Positions 15,560 through 23,414 of a stretch of 64,000 nt of DNA are shown piece after piece. A model generated the notes under the pieces. The model ran no database searches. It saw nothing but the letters and a program-made list of their open reading frames with translations, and was not told where the DNA came from. This DNA comes from Myxococcales bacterium (GTDB taxonomy: Bacteria; Myxococcota_A; Polyangia; Nannocystales; Nannocystaceae), in the NCBI GenBank assembly GCA_020633295.1, contig JACKDW010000005.1, forward strand, positions 310,001 to 374,000. Reading direction: 5' to 3'. A program made the position numbers and the translations under genes. Every line of letters begins with the position of its first letter. Within the stretch, counting starts at the first letter, position 1.

Positions 15560-16321
15560 GTGCCCAGCTCCGCCAGCTACGCGCGCGAGACCGCCTTCGT
15601 CGCCTCGCAGGCGCAGGTGCTCGAGGACCCTGGCTGGAGCGGCGCGACCCTGGCCGCGCTGCTGGTGCTCGGCTTCGTGCTCCTGTGGACCTTCATCGCC
15701 GGTCTGCGCTTCGCCGCCTGGCGAGGCGAGCGACACGCCGCGCGCAGCCGCAGGGTCGGCGAGCGCGGCGAGCGTCGAGCCCTGCGGCTGCTGCGACGCG
15801 CGGGCTACCGCGTGCTCGAGCACCAGCCCAAGGGCGTGACGCGGGCGCTGATCGACGGCGAGCTGCGCGGCTTCCCGGTGCGCGCCGACGCGCTCGTGCG
15901 CCGCAGGAGACGCGTCTACGTCGCCGAGTTCAAGGGCGCCGAGCGCTCCGCCCGCGTCGAGAACCGCTTCACCCGCCGCCAGCTGCTCGAGTACACGCTC
16001 GCGTTCGAAGCCGACGGCGTGCTGCTCGTCGACGCGGCCCGCGGGCGCGTCGTCACCGTGCAATTCCTGGGACCCGGCGCGCTCGAGGATGACTTTGAGG
16101 GTGAATTGGAGGAGGAGCTCGAGGACGGCGCGCGCGACCGCGGAGACCACTTGCTCGATCGCGAGGACGACGAGGACGAGGACGAGGACGAGGGTGAAGA
16201 GGACGAGGAAGAGGACGAGAACGACGAGGACGACATCGAAGACGCCGAGGACGACGAGCTCGACCCCGACGTCGAGATCGACGAGCGCGACGAGCCGCCC
16301 CGCGCCCGACGCCGCGCGTAG
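15560..16321 (+). CDS. membrane-anchored nuclease-like protein with polyacidic tail
   Basis: 253 residues. One transmembrane segment lies at about 28-49. A restriction-endonuclease-like region follows: ERRALRLLRRAGYRVLEHQ, D110 in RADALV, and E123-F-K125 in YVAEFKGAE, matching the D-x(n)-E-x-K signature of the PD-(D/E)XK fold, plus a Gln in RRQLLEYTLAF. This layout recalls membrane-linked NERD/UPF0102-type domains, but the subfamily is unclear. Residues about 175-245 are almost solid Asp/Glu and may be disordered or bind basic partners or metal. It converges on the queA-like gene, with GTAGCG..CGCTAC (16318-16337) forming a small hairpin between them. Confidence 0.6.
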   Translation: MPSSASYARETAFVASQAQVLEDPGWSGATLAALLVLGFVLLWTFIAGLRFAAWRGERHAARSRRVGERGERRALRLLRRAGYRVLEHQPKGVTRALIDGELRGFPVRADALVRRRRRVYVAEFKGAERSARVENRFTRRQLLEYTLAFEADGVLLVDAARGRVVTVQFLGPGALEDDFEGELEEELEDGARDRGDHLLDREDDEDEDEDEGEEDEEEDENDEDDIEDAEDDELDPDVEIDERDEPPRARRRA

Positions 16322-16333
16322 CGTCGCGCGGCG

Positions 16334-17432
16334 CTACGCCGCGCTCGGGCGCGCCCGCGCCGCGACCACATCCGGACCGATCAGACAGGTGTCGCCGAAC
16401 TCGTGATTGCGATAGCCCGCTCGCTCCGCGTGCGCGATCGCGGCGTCGAGCCACGGGCGCCGGACGAACGCGCGCAGCAGCTCGTAGTGACTCTCCCCGG
16501 GCGCGTGCATCCCCGTCAGCAGCCCGTCGACGCAGCGCGGCGCGAAGCCGGGCCCGATCACCAAGCCGGTCACGCCGGCGCCGGCCTCGAGCCGCCCCGC
16601 CTCACGCGTCGCGCCCTCGAGCGCGCGCACCACGGTGGTCCCGACCGCGATCACCCGGCCGCCGCGGGCGCGCGCCGCCTCGACCAGCGTCACCGTGCGC
16701 GCGGGGATGTCGTAGCGCTCCGGCAGCGGCAGCACCGCGTCGAGCTCCGCGTCGCCGATCGAGCTCAACCCCGCCGCGTGCGTCAGGCTCGCGAGCGCGA
16801 CCCCGCGACGGCGCAGCGCGAGCAAGATCGCGGCCGTCAGCGGCCGCCCCGCGGACGGCATCTCGGCGGCCCACGGGCGCGACGCGTAGCGCGTCTGCAC
16901 CTCGGCGAGCCGCAGCGGGCGCGCGACGTGGGCGTACTGCACGGGCTCTCCATGTTCATAGAGGCAGGTCCACACGCGCGCCTCCTCGGCCAAGAAGCGC
17001 AGCTCCACGAGCCGCGGCGACGTCGGCACGCGCCGCTCGATCACCAGCTCCAGCGCGCCCCCGCGCCGCGCCCCCGCGCCGCGCGGCCCCTCGAGCCGCA
17101 GCCGCGCCCCCTGCAGGCAGCGGCGGCGGCGGCAGGCGCCGCTCGGTCGGCGTCCGCCAATCGCCGCGCCCGAGCAGCGCGGCCGTCCACAGCCCGCGAT
17201 CGGGCGGGCCCAGCAGCCGCAGCTCCACCGCCTCGCCCGCGCGCCCGTCGAGGAGCGCGCGCGCGCTGGGGAGCCCCGGCAGCGTGCCCGCGTCGTTCAC
17301 GACCAGCACGTCCCCAGGCGCCAGCAGCTGCGGCAGCGCGCTGAACTCGTGATCGCGCAGCCGGCCGTCTCGACGATCGAGCGCCAGCAGCCGCGCGCCG
17401 TCGCGGGCGCCCGCGCCGGCCTCACGCCGCAC
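16334..17432 (-). pseudogene. queA: QueA-like tRNA ribosyltransferase-isomerase, frameshifted
   Basis: The N-terminal half (17432 to about 17112) reads RDHEFSALPQLLAPGDVLVV and NDAGTLP, and the C-terminal half (about 17107 to 16334) reads VWTCLYEHGEPVQYAHVARP, RPWAAEMPSAGRPL, LTHAAGLSSIGD and FGDTCLIGPD. These are consecutive parts of QueA, which transfers ribosyl from S-adenosylmethionine to make epoxyqueuosine in tRNA. The two halves are in different frames. Removing one base from the C5 run at 17107-17111 (G5 on the coding strand) joins them seamlessly as LPAG-ARLRLE, giving about 365 residues, the family length. The lesion is a homopolymer indel, so it may be a sequencing error. The GTG start at 17432 overlaps the SDR stop. 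Confidence 0.75.
17107..17111. other. C5 homopolymer at the queA frameshift
   Basis: Deleting one C (G on the coding strand) restores a continuous QueA reading frame. Confidence 0.6.
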
Positions 17433-18255
17433 CTCCGCGCTGGGCCTCGACGACCGCGCCGCCGCGCCAGCTCGACGCGAGCAGCCGCGCCCCCGACCGC
17501 GCGCGCGCCGGCGTCTCGATCATCTCGACGATCCGCCGCGCGACCTCGTCGGGCTCCGCGAGCGCCGCCCGGTCGGCCTCCGGCAGCGCGGCCGCGTGCA
17601 TGACCGTGTCCATCTCCCCGGGGTCGACGCTGAACACGCGAACGCCCGCGTCGGCGAGCTCGACCGACCAGCTGCGCGTCAGGTGATCGAGCGCCGCCTT
17701 CGACACGCCGTAGGCCCCCCAGCCGGGGTACGCCTCCGCGCCCGCGTCCGAGCTGATGTTGACCACGACCCCGCGCCCGCGCACCAGCATCGCGCCCGCG
17801 ACGGCGCGCGTCAGCTCGAAGGGCGCGCGCACGTTGGTCCGCAGGACCTCCGCGAACGCGTCGGGCTCGAGGTCGAGCAGCAGCGGCATCGGCGTGGGCC
17901 CCAGCGCGCTCGCGTTGTTAATCAGCAGCTCGATCGGCCCGACCAGCGCGGCCGCCTGCGCCGCGATCGCCTGCGCGGCGCCAGGCGCCGCGACGTCGCC
18001 GCGATCCCGTGGGCCTCGCCGCCCACCGCCCGGACCGCCGCCGTCGCCTCGCGCAGCGCTCTCCGCCCGCGCGCGACGAGCACGACCCGCGCGCCGCGGA
18101 GCCCCAGCGCGCCCCCAGCCCCAGCCCCAGCCCCGGCTCCCGCCGGTGATGAGCGCGCCGACGCCGGCCAGCGCGCGCCGGCCGCTCGCCCGCGCGCGGT
18201 GGGGGACGACGTCGCCGCGCGACCCGAGGACTTCATTTTCTGGCGTTTTGGACAT
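17422..18255 (-). CDS. short-chain dehydrogenase/reductase (internal frame disturbance)
   Basis: An open frame of 277 residues with an SDR fold: ALITGGSRG at about residue 35 (NAD(P) site), LLINNASALGP, VVNISSDAGAEA, then YPGWGAYGVSKAALDHL with the catalytic Tyr and Lys. Between about 18134 and 18000 the SDR-like sequence is in another frame (RGARVVLVARGRRALREA, then AVGGEAHGIA); the annotated frame there is Arg/Gly-rich and not SDR-like. The break starts at a CAGCCC repeat and C5 run (18112-18134) and is undone near 18000. The full frame is therefore kept by two compensating indels. The substrate is unknown. It is divergent from the XRE-cupin gene. Confidence 0.7.
   Translation of the reverse strand: MSKTPENEVLGSRGDVVPHRARASGRRALAGVGALITGGSRGWGWGWGRAGAPRRAGRARRARAESAARGDGGGPGGGRRGPRDRGDVAAPGAAQAIAAQAAALVGPIELLINNASALGPTPMPLLLDLEPDAFAEVLRTNVRAPFELTRAVAGAMLVRGRGVVVNISSDAGAEAYPGWGAYGVSKAALDHLTRSWSVELADAGVRVFSVDPGEMDTVMHAAALPEADRAALAEPDEVARRIVEMIETPARARSGARLLASSWRGGAVVEAQRGGAA
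18112..18134. repeat. CCCCC + CAGCCC repeats at the SDR frame break
   Basis: A C5 run followed by three CAGCCC units lies exactly where the SDR nucleotide-binding motif leaves frame. This is a likely slippage or sequencing-error site. Confidence 0.5.
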
Positions 18256-18330
18256 GTCACGAGCGTGCGCGCGACTCGATAATCTCTCAACGCTCTTGCT
18301 AATAAATCATCAGGTTGCCACTCTCTCGAC

Positions 18331-18894
18331 ATGACCGACGAGCCCGTCGCCGCGCACCTCGGAGACAACGTCCGCCAGCTCCGCGAGGCCCGCGGGCTCA
18401 CCCAGCAGCAGATCGCGAAGATCGCCGGCGTCCCGCGGCCGACCTGGGCCAACCTCGAGTCAGGGCTCGCCAACCCGACGCTCGCGGTCCTGGTCAAGGT
18501 CGCCAACGCGCTGCAGGTGCGGCTCGAGGAGCTCATCAGCCCGCCGCGCGCCGCCGCGCAGCGCTACCCCGCCGCGAGCCTGCCGACGCGCAGACGCGGC
18601 AAGGTCGAGGTCCGCAAGCTGCTGCCCGATCCGATCCCGGGACTCGAGATCGAGCGCATGGAGCTCAAGCCAGGCGCGACGATGACCGGCATCCCGCACA
18701 CGCCGGGGACGCGCGAGTACCTCACGTGCGAGCGCGGCGTCATCGAGCTCGCGGTCTCGGGGCGCGCGTGGACGCTCGATCCGGGCGACGTCGTGGTGTT
18801 CCGCGGCGATCAGAAGCACGGCTATCGCAACCCAGGCCGCGGCGTCGCGGTCGCGTACAGCGTGATCGCGTTCGCGCCCGTCGCCAGCGCTTGA
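18331..18894 (+). CDS. XRE-family regulator with C-terminal cupin
   Basis: 187 residues. An XRE helix-turn-helix occupies about 10-65 (LGDNVRQLREARGLTQQQIA, VPRPTWANLESGLANPTLAV). A cupin_2 sensor domain follows at about 105-180, with LEIERMELKPGATMTG and LDPGDVVVFRGDQKHGYRNP. This HTH_3-cupin layout is common in regulators of small-molecule metabolism (PuuR/SutR-like); the ligand is unknown. It is divergent from the SDR gene across 75 nt and may regulate it. CACTCT lies 6 nt before the ATG. Confidence 0.9.
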   Translation: MTDEPVAAHLGDNVRQLREARGLTQQQIAKIAGVPRPTWANLESGLANPTLAVLVKVANALQVRLEELISPPRAAAQRYPAASLPTRRRGKVEVRKLLPDPIPGLEIERMELKPGATMTGIPHTPGTREYLTCERGVIELAVSGRAWTLDPGDVVVFRGDQKHGYRNPGRGVAVAYSVIAFAPVASA

Positions 18895-19113
18895 TCGCGC
18901 TCGCGCGTTTTCGCCACGTGGGGCCCGCAGGCTGCAACGCTGGGGCCCTCGCGCCCCCCGTTGCGTTTCCCGGGCCATTCATCGATGATTTTTCGGCGCC
19001 GCGCACGTGCGCAAGGCCGATCACGTCGGGTTTACACGCCACGCGTGCATAAGTGATGTGAGTTCCCAGTCGAATTGGTCCCACTCACCGCTCGACAATC
19101 ACTCGAGGAGACC

Positions 19114-20037
19114 ATGAAACGAATTCTGCTCAGCACCCTGTTCGCCGCGCTGCTCGCCGCGCCCTCCGTGGCGCTGGCCGAGGAGCCCGACGCCGAGGCC
19201 GCCGAGGCCGCCGGCGCGGTCGACGACGCCGGCGCCCCTGATCTCGTCGCCCCCGAGGAGGACTCCGCCGACGACGAAGAGGCCGACGACATCCTGCAGG
19301 TGATCACGCTGCCGTTGGCGACCGGCGATCTCCGCGAGTCCGGCGTCGAGGAGGAGGAGATCCAGGAGGCGCTCGAGGGCGCCGACGAGGTCGGGCTCTC
19401 GGCCGGCGAGACCGCCGAGATCCTGATCGAGGAGTCGGAGGTCAACAAGAAGCGCGGCAAGAAGGCCGGCTTCGGCCGCTACGTCAAGCAGCTGATCGCC
19501 GAGGGCTACCGCGGCAAGAAGCTGCGCGACAAGATCCGCGAGCGCAAGGAGGAGATCGGCGAGTTCTCGGACGAGGACAAGCAGAAGATCCGCGAGAAGC
19601 TCGAGAAGGGCCGCGAGAAGGAGCTCGAGCGCCGCAAGAAGCGGCACGAGAAGATCAAGAAGCTCAAGGCCCAGGGCAAGAAGTTCAAGATCCGCAGCCG
19701 CCAGCGTCACGAGCAGCTCAAGGCCCAGCGCAAGGTCGAGCACGTGCGCCACAAGGCCAAGATGAAGAAGCTCAAGCACGAGATGAAGCGCGAGCTCAAC
19801 AAGGACAACCCGGACGTCGACAAGCTCAAGGAGACGCACGAGGACATGAAGGACGAGCGCGGCCGCCACGCTGACGCCAAGGCGGACCTCAAGGCGAAGC
19901 ACGAGCGCCGCGAGGAGAAGCTCGAGGCGAAGCGAGAGAAGCGCGAGGAGAAGCTCGAGAAGCTCAAGGAGAAGCGCGAGGACGCGAAGGCCGACCGCAA
20001 GGGCGCGAAGCGCAAGGGGCCCGGCGGAGCCGGTTAA
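19114..20037 (+). CDS. secreted highly charged coiled-coil protein
   Basis: 307 residues. A signal peptide ends near AAPSVALA (about residue 22). An acidic segment (to about residue 100) precedes a Lys/Arg/Glu-rich alpha-helical region from about 115 to 300 with repeats such as KLEAKREKREEKLEKLKEKR, predicted to be long coiled coil. The short segment GRYVKQLIAEGYRGKKLRDK recurs in similar myxobacterial proteins. I know no function; a periplasmic scaffold or binder of nucleic acid or polymer is possible. GAGGAG precedes the ATG. The lipoprotein at 20050 starts 12 nt after the stop and is probably in the same operon. Confidence 0.7.
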   Translation: MKRILLSTLFAALLAAPSVALAEEPDAEAAEAAGAVDDAGAPDLVAPEEDSADDEEADDILQVITLPLATGDLRESGVEEEEIQEALEGADEVGLSAGETAEILIEESEVNKKRGKKAGFGRYVKQLIAEGYRGKKLRDKIRERKEEIGEFSDEDKQKIREKLEKGREKELERRKKRHEKIKKLKAQGKKFKIRSRQRHEQLKAQRKVEHVRHKAKMKKLKHEMKRELNKDNPDVDKLKETHEDMKDERGRHADAKADLKAKHERREEKLEAKREKREEKLEKLKEKREDAKADRKGAKRKGPGGAG

Positions 20038-20049
20038 CGAGGAGCGAGC

Positions 20050-20400
20050 ATGAAGACCAGCAAATCAGGCATCAGCATCCTGGCCGCCGCGCTCGCGGTG
20101 GTCTTCACCGGGGCCTGCGACAGCGGCGGGGACAAGCCCGACCCCGAGCCCGTGCCCGAGGTCAAGAAGCCCGAGCCCAAGCCCGAGCCCACGCCCGAGC
20201 CAGAGCCCGTCCACGAGCCTGACCCCAAGGTCACCAAGGCTGCGGAGATCGCCAAGGAGATCGAGGCCAAGCCCGAGGAGGCTGACGAGATCCTCGCCAA
20301 GCACGAGCTCGACCGCGACAAGTTCGAGGCCATGATCAAGGAGATCGCCAAGGACCCGCAGATGTCCTCGGACTACGAGGACCTGCTCGTCGGCGCCTGA
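20050..20400 (+). CDS. small lipoprotein with Pro-Glu-Pro linker
   Basis: 116 residues. The leader ends in AVVFTGAC (Cys near residue 23). A Pro/Glu/Lys linker of PEP units (PEPVPEVKKPEPKPEP) is followed by a small helical domain (AAEIAKEIEAKPEEADEILA, then MIKEIAKDPQMSSDYEDLL). The linker looks built to span the periplasm or peptidoglycan. GAGGAG sits 8 nt before the ATG. It follows the coiled-coil gene closely and probably acts with it. Function unknown. Confidence 0.75.
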   Translation: MKTSKSGISILAAALAVVFTGACDSGGDKPDPEPVPEVKKPEPKPEPTPEPEPVHEPDPKVTKAAEIAKEIEAKPEEADEILAKHELDRDKFEAMIKEIAKDPQMSSDYEDLLVGA

Positions 20401-20498
20401 GCCCGCTGACAGGCCGCGACCGCGCCGGGCGCCTCCTCGAGGTGCTCGGCGCGCGCGTTTTAACCGCCCGCCGCGTTCGGTCCGCGCGCCCGCGCTGG

Positions 20499-20504
20499 TA
20501 TAGC
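20499..20504 (+). promoter_or_regulatory. -10-like TATAGC, 6 nt before enoyl-CoA hydratase start
   Basis: TATAGC with a 6-nt gap to the ATG at 20511 and no Shine-Dalgarno sequence fits leaderless transcription. Confidence 0.5.
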
Positions 20505-20510
20505 TCCCGC

Positions 20511-21311
20511 ATGCCGAGGGAAGACCTGCGCTACGAGATCGACGGAGCCGTCGCCACCATCACGCTCGACCGGCCGGCGGCGCGCAACGCCTACAGCGAG
20601 GCCATGGTCACCTCGCTGATCGCCGCGCTCGACGAGGCCGAGCGCGACGACGCGGTCCGCTGCCTCGTGCTCACCGGCGCCGGCGAGGCGTTCTCGGCCG
20701 GAGGTGACCTCAAGCGCATGCGCGATCGCGTCGGCATGTTCGCCGGCGGCGCGGCCGAGCTCCGCAGCCGCTACGTCGACGGCATCCAGCGGATCCCGCG
20801 GCGCCTCGCGCTGTGCGAGAAGCCCGTGATCGCGGCGGTCAACGGCGCGGCGATCGGCGCCGGGCTCGACCTCGCGTGCATGTGCGACATCCGGATCGCG
20901 GCCGCGGGCGCCAAGCTCGGCTCGACCTTCGTCAAGGTCGGCCTCGTCCCCGGGGACGGCGGCGCCTACCTGCTCGCGCGCGTCGTCGGCTTCCCGCGCG
21001 CGCTCGAGCTCGTGCTCACCGGCCGCGTGATCACGGCCGAGGAGGGCCTCGAGATCGGCCTCGTGCACCGCGTCGTCCCGTCGGGCCGCGCGCTCGAGGT
21101 CGCGCGCGAGCAGGCCGCGCTGATCGCCCAGAACCCGCCCGTCGCCGTCCGCCTGGCCAAGCGCGCCGCGTACCGCAGCTGGGGCGCTGACCTCGAGACC
21201 GCGCTCGAGCTCGCCGCGACCTACCAGGGCATCGCGCAGCGGACCGAGGATCACGACGAAGCCGTCCGCGCGCTGCTCGAGCGACGCGAGCCCGAGTTCG
21301 TCGGGCGCTGA
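20511..21311 (+). CDS. enoyl-CoA hydratase/isomerase family protein
   Basis: 266 residues, crotonase fold. TITLDRPAARNAYSEAM is the N-terminal motif. GEAFSAGGDLKRM and the oxyanion-hole segment VNGAAIGAGLDLACMCDIRI are present, followed by LGSTFVKVGLVPGDGGAYLL, where the usual catalytic Glu position reads GDGG, and ALELVLTGRVITAEEGLEIG. The second catalytic Glu is therefore not obvious and the exact reaction is uncertain (hydratase, isomerase or dehalogenase-like). No beta-oxidation genes are adjacent. Confidence 0.9.
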   Translation: MPREDLRYEIDGAVATITLDRPAARNAYSEAMVTSLIAALDEAERDDAVRCLVLTGAGEAFSAGGDLKRMRDRVGMFAGGAAELRSRYVDGIQRIPRRLALCEKPVIAAVNGAAIGAGLDLACMCDIRIAAAGAKLGSTFVKVGLVPGDGGAYLLARVVGFPRALELVLTGRVITAEEGLEIGLVHRVVPSGRALEVAREQAALIAQNPPVAVRLAKRAAYRSWGADLETALELAATYQGIAQRTEDHDEAVRALLERREPEFVGR

Positions 21312-21323
21312 CGCGAGCGCGCG

Positions 21324-22301
21324 CTACGACGACACGTCATCGGGCGCGGGCGCGGACGCGGGCGCGGGCGCGGGCTCGGCCGGCGTCGGCGGGAGCGGAG
21401 GATCGGGGTCGGCGAACACCCCGGGCGACGGCTCGTCCTCGACCTCGTCGGAGAGGTCGGCCCCGCACTCGCGACAGAACTTCGCGTCGGGGTGGTGCCC
21501 CTCGGTCGAGCAGTCGGGGCACACCCGCGTCGACGTCTCCTCCGGCGAGCTCGGCCGCACCAGCTCGGCGCTCACGATCCCCGTCGGCACCGCGATGATC
21601 CCGTAGCCCGCGATCATCAGCATCGCCGCGATCAGCTGGCCGAAGGACGTCTTCGGCGCGATGTCGCCGTAGCCGACCGTCGTCATCGTGACGATCGCCC
21701 AGTACATGCTCTTCGGGATGCTGTCGAAGCCGCTGTCGGCCTCGCTCTCGACCAGGTACATCACCGTGCCGACGATCACGACGACCATGCCGACCGCGCC
21801 CAGAAACACCGTGATCTTGGCCCGGCTAGCCCGCAGCGCCGCCATCAAGCTGTTCGCCTCGCTCAGGAAGCGCGTCAGCTTGAACAGCCGGAGCACGCGG
21901 ATGAACCGCAGCATGCGGATCACGACCAGCGACGGCGTCCCCAAGAACAGCCCGATGTACGTCGGGAGCACCGCGAGCAGATCGACGACCCCGTAGAACG
22001 AGAGCGCGTAGCCGAGCGGCCGGCGCACGCACAGGAGCCGCAGGACGTACTCGATGGTGAACACGACCGTGAACACCCACTCGAGCACCGCGAACAGCGT
22101 CGGGTGCCGCGGCCCGAGCGGCGTGCTCTCGATCGCGACCACCGCGATGCTGACCAGGATCAGGATCAGCAGCGCGATGTCGAATTGTCGGCCGGCCGGC
22201 GTCTCCGCCTCGAACATCACGTGGTAGAGCACCACCCGCCAACCGGACGCGCGCGGCTCTACGCGGCGCGGCGGCCCCGGCTTGCGTTGCGGGTCGGACA
22301 C
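21324..22301 (-). CDS. voltage-gated K+ channel with C-terminal zinc ribbon
   Basis: About 325 residues. Six transmembrane segments are visible. S4 is IRMLRFIRVLRLFKL with Arg every third residue (about 129-141), and the pore ends in the filter TVGYGD (208-213). This is the Kv/KvAP-type tetrameric channel plan. After the inner helix comes a zinc-ribbon-like module C261-x2-C264 and C276-x2-C279 (CPDCSTEG, then FCRECGADL), unusual on a channel, and then a Pro/Ala tail. I chose the GTG at 22301; an upstream TTG at 22337 is possible. It converges on the enoyl-CoA hydratase gene. Confidence 0.88.
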   Translation of the reverse strand: MSDPQRKPGPPRRVEPRASGWRVVLYHVMFEAETPAGRQFDIALLILILVSIAVVAIESTPLGPRHPTLFAVLEWVFTVVFTIEYVLRLLCVRRPLGYALSFYGVVDLLAVLPTYIGLFLGTPSLVVIRMLRFIRVLRLFKLTRFLSEANSLMAALRASRAKITVFLGAVGMVVVIVGTVMYLVESEADSGFDSIPKSMYWAIVTMTTVGYGDIAPKTSFGQLIAAMLMIAGYGIIAVPTGIVSAELVRPSSPEETSTRVCPDCSTEGHHPDAKFCRECGADLSDEVEDEPSPGVFADPDPPLPPTPAEPAPAPASAPAPDDVSS

Positions 22302-22372
22302 GACGACCAAGGTGCCCGCGCGCGGCCGCACGCGCAAGCCGGCGGCGCCCTTCGATCCGCGACGCGCGGGTG

Positions 22373-22420
22373 CTCACGCGCTCACGCGCTCACGCGCTCA
22401 CGCGCTCGCTCGCTCACGCG
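22373..22420. repeat. 8-bp tandem repeat (CTCACGCG)
   Basis: Four perfect copies of CTCACGCG (22373-22404), a CTCGCTCG unit and a fifth copy (22413-22420) lie between the K+ channel start and the exbD stop. No protein uses it. It is a slippage-prone microsatellite. Confidence 0.7.
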
Positions 22421-22498
22421 GGGCCCCGCGCCACGACGAACGCGCGCGAGCCGAGCGCCTCGCCCGACTCGCGCGCCCGCGGCCTGAGCCGCGCGGCC

Positions 22499-23050
22499 CT
22501 ACGCGGCGCCGCTGCTGATGATCGTGTTCCAGAACATGCACGCCTCGCCGGGCTCCTCGCCCTGCTGCATCTTGCGCAGCGAGCAGCCGTCGCCGCGCAC
22601 GGTGTCGAGCGTGCGCACCAGCGCGTCCATCTCGATGTCCTGCTCGGCCGTCACCGTGATCGTGAAGGTCGACGGGTACGCCGCCTTGAGGTCGCGCAGC
22701 TGGGACGCGAGCGCGGGGTAGTCGAGGTGCTCCGCGCCGACCCCCCCGCGGTTCGGGATCACGCTCGGCTTGCCGTCGTCGTGCACCTTCGCGCCGGCCT
22801 CGCGCGCGCGCACGAGGAAGCCGTCCTCGCGGATCTCGACCGTCAGCGAGAGGTCCTTCTCGGTCGGCTTGTCGACGTTGTTCGCCGGCGCCGTGGTGAA
22901 TTTCGGCGGGGTCACGTCGATCGCCGCCATGCTCGCGAATTCCATCGCGAGGAGCAGCGCGGGGATGAGCAGGAACATGATGTTCATGATCGGGACGAGG
23001 TTCGCCTCGACCTCGGCGCTGTCGCCTTCGCTCTTCTTACGGGTCGTCAT
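22499..23050 (-). CDS. ExbD/TolR-type biopolymer transport protein
   Basis: 183 residues. A short charged N-terminus (EGDSAEVEANLVPIMNIMF) leads into one transmembrane helix (LLIPALLLAMEFASM), matching ExbD/TolR, where the Asp in the helix is usually conserved; here the acidic residue is a Glu. A periplasmic domain follows with SLTVEIREDGFLV and TFTITVTAEQDIEMDALVRT. ExbD works with ExbB to couple proton flow to TonB or Tol; no exbB or tonB is nearby, so it probably joins a complex encoded elsewhere. GGAG precedes the ATG at 23050. Confidence 0.85.
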   Translation of the reverse strand: MTTRKKSEGDSAEVEANLVPIMNIMFLLIPALLLAMEFASMAAIDVTPPKFTTAPANNVDKPTEKDLSLTVEIREDGFLVRAREAGAKVHDDGKPSVIPNRGGVGAEHLDYPALASQLRDLKAAYPSTFTITVTAEQDIEMDALVRTLDTVRGDGCSLRKMQQGEEPGEACMFWNTIISSGAA

Positions 23051-23414
23051 GCTGGGTGCTCCGGTTCGGGTGCGTGTTCGGGGGGCGGGTTCGGGGTGCG
23101 GACGCGAGCGCGGGTGGAGACGGCTCGTGGAGACCGCGACGCCGCGCGGACACGGCGGGGCGCGGCCGCAGCTCACCCGCTGCGGGCCCACGCGCCGCGT
23201 GCGTCTGCCGACGCCTCGTCTGGTCGCGGTCCTGTAGAGCCCGACAACGCGAGCGCGCCGAGGTTCCCCCGCCCCGCGAGCGCGGCGAGAAAAATGCCGC
23301 TCGACATGACCGCCGCGACAGCCGCCGCGACGACGTGGCGGCCCGGGACGCGCCGCGGCGGTCGAATGCGAGCGCCGCGGCGCGAGGGCCCGCCGCGGCG
23401 GTACCATCACGGGC
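23051..23414. other. divergent intergenic region with repeated palindrome
   Basis: This 364-nt GC-rich gap separates exbD (minus) from the TIGR03790 gene (plus). No gene is supported. The self-complementary decamer CGCCGCGGCG occurs three times, at 23351-23360, 23373-23382 and 23391-23400, just upstream of the TIGR03790 promoter. Confidence 0.5.
23402..23407 (+). promoter_or_regulatory. -10-like TACCAT, 7 nt before TIGR03790 gene
   Basis: TACCAT, a 7-nt gap and the ATG at 23415 without a Shine-Dalgarno sequence fit leaderless transcription. The last CGCCGCGGCG palindrome ends two bases upstream. Confidence 0.45.
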
